From Tigriopus japonicus (taxonomy: Eukaryota > Arthropoda > Copepoda > Harpacticoida > Harpacticidae), in NCBI GenBank assembly GCA_010645155.1, contig CM021312.1:1028935-1092934 (forward strand): DNA of 64,000 nt, read 5' to 3'. The notes beneath the pieces were generated by a model. The model made no database searches, was not told where the DNA came from, and saw only the letters and a program-made list of their open reading frames with translations. Positions 58,912 to 64,000 of the stretch are shown here, one piece after another. The stretch's first letter is position 1, and each line of letters opens with the position of its first letter. The translations under genes and the position numbers were made by a program.

Positions 58912-61626
58912 AACGGATGCTCTACCACGAATACACTTTTTAGTCTAATTTTGCTTGCCTTGAAAGCGCTTTAATTGGCAAAATGTCTCAGACAGAGAGA
59001 AATTAGTACGATTCTCGTTTGTCCACTTCAGTGTTTGATATCTTGACTGAAACTGAATGGATTTCTCCTCCCGGAACGTTTTACAAGCATGTGAGTGAGT
59101 GAATGTAGTTTGGAGGAAACAGTTATTGGAGATGTTGCCTCTTCCTCAATTCACCTAGTCTTCTTCTTCTTCCTCTTCTTCTTCAGCACCACCTTTTCCT
59201 TGGCCTAACCGTCTCCATTTGGTTGAGACTCTTATTGTGAGTCCGTGTGTGCAAGTGCGTGGTGTTTAATGTTTTCGACGAAAGCATGGAGAACATGGTG
59301 GTGCAAGCAAGAAGAACGACGACGAATGACGGGCTCCATGTTGCCATTCTGTGGTGGCCCTCACTTCAATGATTTCCCAGTGCCGTACCAATGGACAACG
59401 CTCGTTCTCATCATGGACTTCGCGATGGTAAACGGACATCTGTATGTTTTTAGTGGACACTCAGTTGCCAACGGGTTCAAACCACCCTCAAGAGCAGATT
59501 GCAACGAGGCTTTGAAAGGGTGTTAGATGCCTCGGAGCAAAATATGACAGTTTGAAGGTTTAGCCCAAGTCTTCTAAGAATCTTCACGGTTAATTTACAA
59601 TTTCGAAGCAACTCTGCTTTACAAAGAAACTTTCTTTATCGGGGAATGTTTTCCAACAGGTTGAGGAGGATATGAGGTTCACTCTACTTCCGCATCTGGT
59701 GTTCGTCCTGTCAAGATGAACCTCGAGAATTAATCAGAAAAATTACTACCAAATTGGAGCAGGAAGTTAGCATCGTTAGGACTTCAGTGTCGTTTATCAG
59801 TTGCTTCTGATTTGAGGCAAGGTTCTTTTTTGAAGATTCATAAGATGCAAAGATTGAGTTGCATTTTCTATCTGTTTCAAGGCGAACTAAATGGAACGGG
59901 ATTGCATGACATCGAGCTTACAACAGACACACACCTGAGCTGGTGGGCTAGAAAATAGGACTGGATGATTGCGTGGCTCTAAGAATGAGTATCTCGGAAA
60001 TAGAATCGCCACAAGCAATATTTAATGCCTTTGAAGTGGATAATGAGCCAGGGCTACAAAAACTTGGGAGGTGGTAGCCGTATCGCACATTGTGAATGCA
60101 CTCCCAGTCCAGATAATTCCTCTTGCATGGTTATCTACAGGCACACTACCTAAGAGGTGAGCGAAATATGAAAGAGAATTCCGTCTTACGGTATTTCTGC
60201 TTCAATCTCCCCGGAAATCGTCAAAAGGATTGAAAAATGCCAGTTGCCATTACTATCGTTAATTTGTTTGAAGGTTTTGCATCTTGAAGCTCATTTCCAA
60301 TGTCATGCTAATTCGATTTTTGTTCATGATTCAGTTCAGGAGAAATTCCGAGATGTCCCCAATCTGGCTGGGAGGCAAAAAATATTGAGAAAAACTTTAC
60401 CATTGCAAACGTCGAAGAATCTTGTTTTGTCACGCATGGTTGGCAAGTTGGAACCGCCCTCTAAGCAGTTAAAGCATGTTTTAGTTGAGGAGCAATAATA
60501 AAGAACAGTACCTTTGTGAGTAGGGAGCAAAATAATCTTAATGTTCGTTGGAGTATTTTATCCGATACTTGACTTGCCTCAGTTCCATAACTTTTCTGAT
60601 TTTGAACTTTTTCCAAACAATTATTGTGGCATGAAAGGGTTTATTTCATCAATCAGTATGCATTACACTCGTAATGATTAAAAAATTAATCCAATTTCAT
60701 GTTACACCATGAAAAAATAACAGATAATATAATCAAAAGTGCATCTATGCAGACATGCCGTGGTTGCTGGTGCCTTTTTACCCATTAACGTCGAGTTGCT
60801 CCAAACTGGCTTGGAGGCAAATTTGCCTCTTCATATTTGGAGGTAGCATAATTCGTAGATTTTCTGTTACAAGCATGTACAGTAGAAGTGCAAATGCCTT
60901 GGGAATTCCTGAAATTTACCGTCAGAAACTTTTCTTAGCTTGGCTTTTAGGCTTGGCGACGAAAGAGTAGTTAATACTTGGCGAACATTGACATTCCTCT
61001 TTAGTTATTTGAGGCAGTACAGCAATATCGAAAGACAAAAGAAGAGAAGAACCTCATTAGAGCCTGGTCCTGCATTTCTATCAGATCAATATAATACGTG
61101 CGCCAAAGCTAATAAGGACATGCAATACAAATGCTTGAATAAGAATCATCGAGCAAGAGCATAAAACGTGGGCTTTGTGATTCCTCTTTTGTGGCCTGAT
61201 CACGAATACTCCAGACACGTGAATCCGAGCAAAATGGAAGCCATGAAGCATTGAGGGTCGAACTATCTCTAGCTCTTAATTCAATGTCAGTGTTCACAAG
61301 GGGGCTTCATTTACGTTTAACCTAAATTTCATCAAACTGCAGTTGCGAAAACTTTGAAAAAGCGTTTTAAAATGTAATTACAATGAATGAGTGTTGCGTT
61401 GCGCTTAAACACAAAATGGATCCAGATACTTCCTCAAGTATTCTTTTAGGCGGTTTTTCTTGTCCAAATGTAGTTTACACTTGATCCTAGATTCAAATGT
61501 AAACGCTGACCGACCTTAGTTGGCTTCTTTCTTGGACCAACGTTCCTGTTCCTGATTTGTCGGCCAAGATCTGGTCCGTGGGTACTTTCGTCACTCGGTC
61601 AAAAACCGTCGTTCCATAGACTTGGT
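58912..61626. other. Intergenic region
   Basis: Contains a CTT-rich tract at 59157-59187 (likely upstream of the 874-aa gene). Short plus-strand open frames at 60244-60498 and 60755-61164 lack domains I can name. Confidence 0.5.
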
Positions 61627-61764
61627 ATGGATCTGGCTCTATTGATCGAAGAGCTTGAGTGCCCAATTTGTTGTCAAACCCCGAGGAATCCGCCCATCTT
61701 TCAATGTGAAAACGGCCATCTGATTTGTTCTGTGTGCAAACCAAGAATGGCCAAATGCCCACAA
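61627..61764 (+). CDS. SIAH-like RING exon 1
   Basis: 46 codons from the ATG at 61627 through AKCPQ. The donor GTAAGT interrupts the RING just before its last zinc ligand. Confidence 0.82.
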
Positions 61765-63396
61765 GTAAGTGTCCTAAACCGTTTCACCATTAACTTTACA
61801 AGGTTTGTTCCATCGTTACGTGACCAGCTCTTGGATACAAGGGAATGGACGAACAGGTGGAATGTTCCCTAAATCAGCACTAGGTTGCCATCTGCTTTCA
61901 GTGTTTCCAGTTTTTGAGGTGTTGACTAGCCTTCAGCCCAATAAAAGATAAAGCAATGCTCTGCCTTTTTTGCATTTCAGTTGCTCGACCATGCTACAGC
62001 TCAAATTGAGTTCTGAACGTAAAACCTTAATGCCAAAACTTTCGAACGATTTCTGTTCTTAGCGAATAATTTTGCGTTCAAGGTGATGGAAAGACTGGAA
62101 GATCCTGTTGCAACGATTGTGGCGCAGCTTGATTAGCCTAGAAAGCTCAAAAATCGTGCCAGTACGTAGTACGTTTCTATAGCAAGGATGACTGCAAAGA
62201 CTTGCCCCAACTAGAGCTCTAGCCTCAACTAAAAAATCTATGAAGCCGAATGAGTCGGAAATATCATCAACGATTAGATTCCATCTCCACCCAAAAAGAG
62301 AACAAAATCTAAAGGTTCTAAAATTTTGAAATAGGAGACCTCTACGTTTTCAAGGCTTTCGAATCAAGGTTTTCGAATTTGTTTTGGTTCACGTATACCT
62401 CTTTGGCTGACTGTCAGGGCTCATTCTTCCAAACATTCCATGTAATGCTTCGCAATACACGGAAATGACTAATGTTTAATTAAAGCCGCAAATAGTGACT
62501 GAAAATGGATGAATATTTTAGCCGCAGACATTTTTGCAAGACCACTTAAGTTGTTCCATCTTACAAAACTGTTTTTCATCAGCCTTGTGTGAAGGTTTTT
62601 TTTCATTGCTTGTCAAGAAACTATATGCATGGTTGTGTTTTCGAGATGCGCATATATGTTTACAGTATTTTAAGCCCCCGTGTTTCCTAGATCCTTTGAA
62701 CTCACTCAGTTCTCAAACTGCATTAAAAAATCTTTAGCGACTGGCTATGTTTCAAACCTAGTTTGTATTCCACCGATCTAGAAGCTAGTATGTACAGTAG
62801 CCACATGTTCTAAATATGCTATATTGTACTACAAACATGACGACAGAACCTTCTAATTAAGCTAGAGCCTAAAGAAACGCATAAAGGTCAGATACATTTT
62901 GTGCCAACAAACCAGATGATTTAGGGCAGCAAAAATTCTGAACATTTCTTTTCTGTCAGACACCCAGAATATCCACAGTCTTAACCACTGTCTCGTTTCA
63001 TGGTTTCAGGGCGGTTGTGAACTCGCCGAGCAACGGTCCAGAATTGCTGAAAACCTCTTGAATAATGCGGATATTCCACGCCCGTGCATCTACTCTGCAG
63101 TTGTTTGCTTTCACGAAGATTTATTGTCAGATTTGACGGAACACGAGACCAAATGCGAGTTCCGGAAAGTATTTTGTCCCGACCTGGAATGTGGAGAGGT
63201 CGTGGTGGCCAAAGAGCTTTTGGGTCATTTCAAAGAGGACCATCCTGATCATGTCAAGAATGATATCGAGGATAAGGACCTTGATCGATGTGTATGGATC
63301 GTTGATCCTGACGACCTGAGGAAACGCTCATTCACCGTCACTTGGCCAATGAGCATTTGGAAGAAGAATGTAAGCGTCAGAACGAATGGTCATTAA
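61627..63396 (+). CDS. RING-finger protein, SIAH-like, 2 exons, 174 aa
   Basis: Probable E3 ubiquitin ligase. Exon 1 (61627-61764) and exon 2 (63010-63396) join in phase 0. The RING starts at residue 12: CPICCQTPRNPPIFQCENGH, LICSVCKPRMAKCP. It is followed by Q-GGCEL, IAENLLNNADIPRPCIY and a SIAH-type zinc-finger segment (HETKCEFRKVFCPD, LLGHFKEDHPDH). The C-terminal substrate-binding (sina/TRAF-like) domain is absent, so at 174 aa the protein is short compared with about 280 for SIAH. The last 20 residues (SFTVTWPMSIWKKN) look less natural than the overlapping frame LIHRHLANEHLEEECKRQ, so a frameshift near 63325 or a further splice is possible. Confidence 0.8.
61765..63009. other. Intron of the SIAH-like gene
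   Basis: A 1.25-kb intron bounded by GTAAGT and TTTCAG. Nothing else was recognised. Confidence 0.7.
63010..63396 (+). CDS. SIAH-like exon 2
   Basis: GGCELAEQRSRIAENLLNNA and the zinc-finger segment to TNGH-stop. A GTAAGC at 63370 could act as a donor to a later exon. Confidence 0.75.
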   Translation, partial: GGCELAEQRSRIAENLLNNADIPRPCIYSAVVCFHEDLLSDLTEHETKCEFRKVFCPDLECGEVVVAKELLGHFKEDHPDHVKNDIEDKDLDRCVWIVDPDDLRKRSFTVTWPMSIWKKNVSVRTNGH

Positions 63397-64000
63397 TCTT
63401 TACCTTTCAGAGAAACTAAGGTTAGTTAGTGCTGAAGGTGTGTCGACACGAAAGAAGATGAGCAAGGAAAAAACCCTAGTGGATAATGACTGGTCCGACA
63501 CTGATGGAACAAAGAAGTACAAAACATCAGAAACTTACCAAAAGATGCCCGTAAAACACATTCAGCATCATAATTGGGATCTTAACGATGCTGAAGTAGT
63601 CGTACGTCAAAAAAAAAGGAGTTGTAGGAAGCCACACGTAACTTGATTTTGAGATTGGAGACTTCACACGTATAGTGGGGCATTGAATGGGGCAATTCCT
63701 TTGTGTGGGTAAGAGTGTGGAGGGGCAAATTTTTAGTCAAATAGGTTTGGACCCACGGGGCTCGTTTGCAACTTTCTAATTTTACATATTATGGCAATCT
63801 TGGTTTAGTTGGCCTTTTTGCACCTCCCACCCCAAAATTACCAATTTTTGAACATAACTGAGAAAGTTAGACGGAAAAACTTCGCCCCTCCAAAAAAATA
63901 TACAAGACTTGGCGAATTGTTTGTTTGTCGCTTTTCACATTTCAGCGGTTTCATTTCAGCCGCTTTGATTTGTCATGTTTGTTAAGTGAAAGGAAACTTA
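63397..64000. other. Right edge of the window
   Basis: A plus-strand open frame at 63386-63646 is Lys-rich without a domain. A link to the RING gene would create a stop, so I do not call it. The remainder is AT-rich. Confidence 0.4.

Noticed and set aside
60244..61164. Plus-strand open frames as a small gene
   Set aside because: No domains, no convincing splice structure, and composition like surrounding DNA.

Overview
The window is eukaryotic nuclear DNA. It has spliced genes with GT-AG introns, long introns, many microsatellites, and a belt of short non-autonomous DNA transposons. The protein families (a cacophony-type Cav2 calcium channel with the arthropod-style N-terminal VDQGPTSLF block, an EPHX3/4-like epoxide hydrolase, a diacylglycerol kinase, an intronless hexokinase, a SIAH-like RING protein) fit an arthropod. 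A crustacean such as a copepod is my best guess, but the species cannot be fixed from the sequence alone. A run of Ns at 23873-23900 shows that this is a draft assembly.

Region 1 (1-31.2 kb, minus strand): one large gene for a voltage-gated calcium channel alpha-1 subunit, Cav2 class. I rebuilt 19 coding exons whose splice phases all agree (1037 codons, 3111 bases, no internal stop). They cover the N-terminus, domain I, the beta-subunit binding site (AID), domain II, the II-III linker and domain III through IIIS6. Domain IV and the C-terminus lie off the left edge. The introns hold a decayed non-LTR retrotransposon tail, a probable LTR-element remnant with a primer-binding-site-like sequence, a GC-rich minisatellite, an unusual three-armed inverted repeat, polypurine or polypyrimidine tracts and an (ACGT)n block.

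Region 2 (31.2-40.6 kb): AT-rich, gene-poor DNA dense in DNA-transposon remnants. Two hAT-type MITEs have perfect 8-bp target duplications, one of them nested inside another element. There is also a 590-bp foldback element between TA dinucleotides and a TAGGGCC-ended element. One short, protein-like minus-strand exon remains unidentified.

Region 3 (40.6-47.7 kb, minus strand): a four-exon membrane-anchored epoxide hydrolase, then a small diacylglycerol kinase made almost only of the catalytic region. The kinase may splice, across an intron carrying a 1080-bp hAT-like element, into a final exon with an IQ (calmodulin-binding-like) motif.

Region 4 (47.7-54.5 kb): I see no gene here. Region 5 (54.5-58.9 kb, minus strand): two intronless genes in tandem, a 454-aa hexokinase and an 874-aa secretory or membrane protein of unknown family. 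Region 6 (61.6-63.4 kb, plus strand): a two-exon RING/SIAH-type protein. I see no operon-like or pathway logic linking the neighbours. The links worth noting are calcium-linked (channel; possible IQ-bearing lipid kinase) and are likely coincidental.
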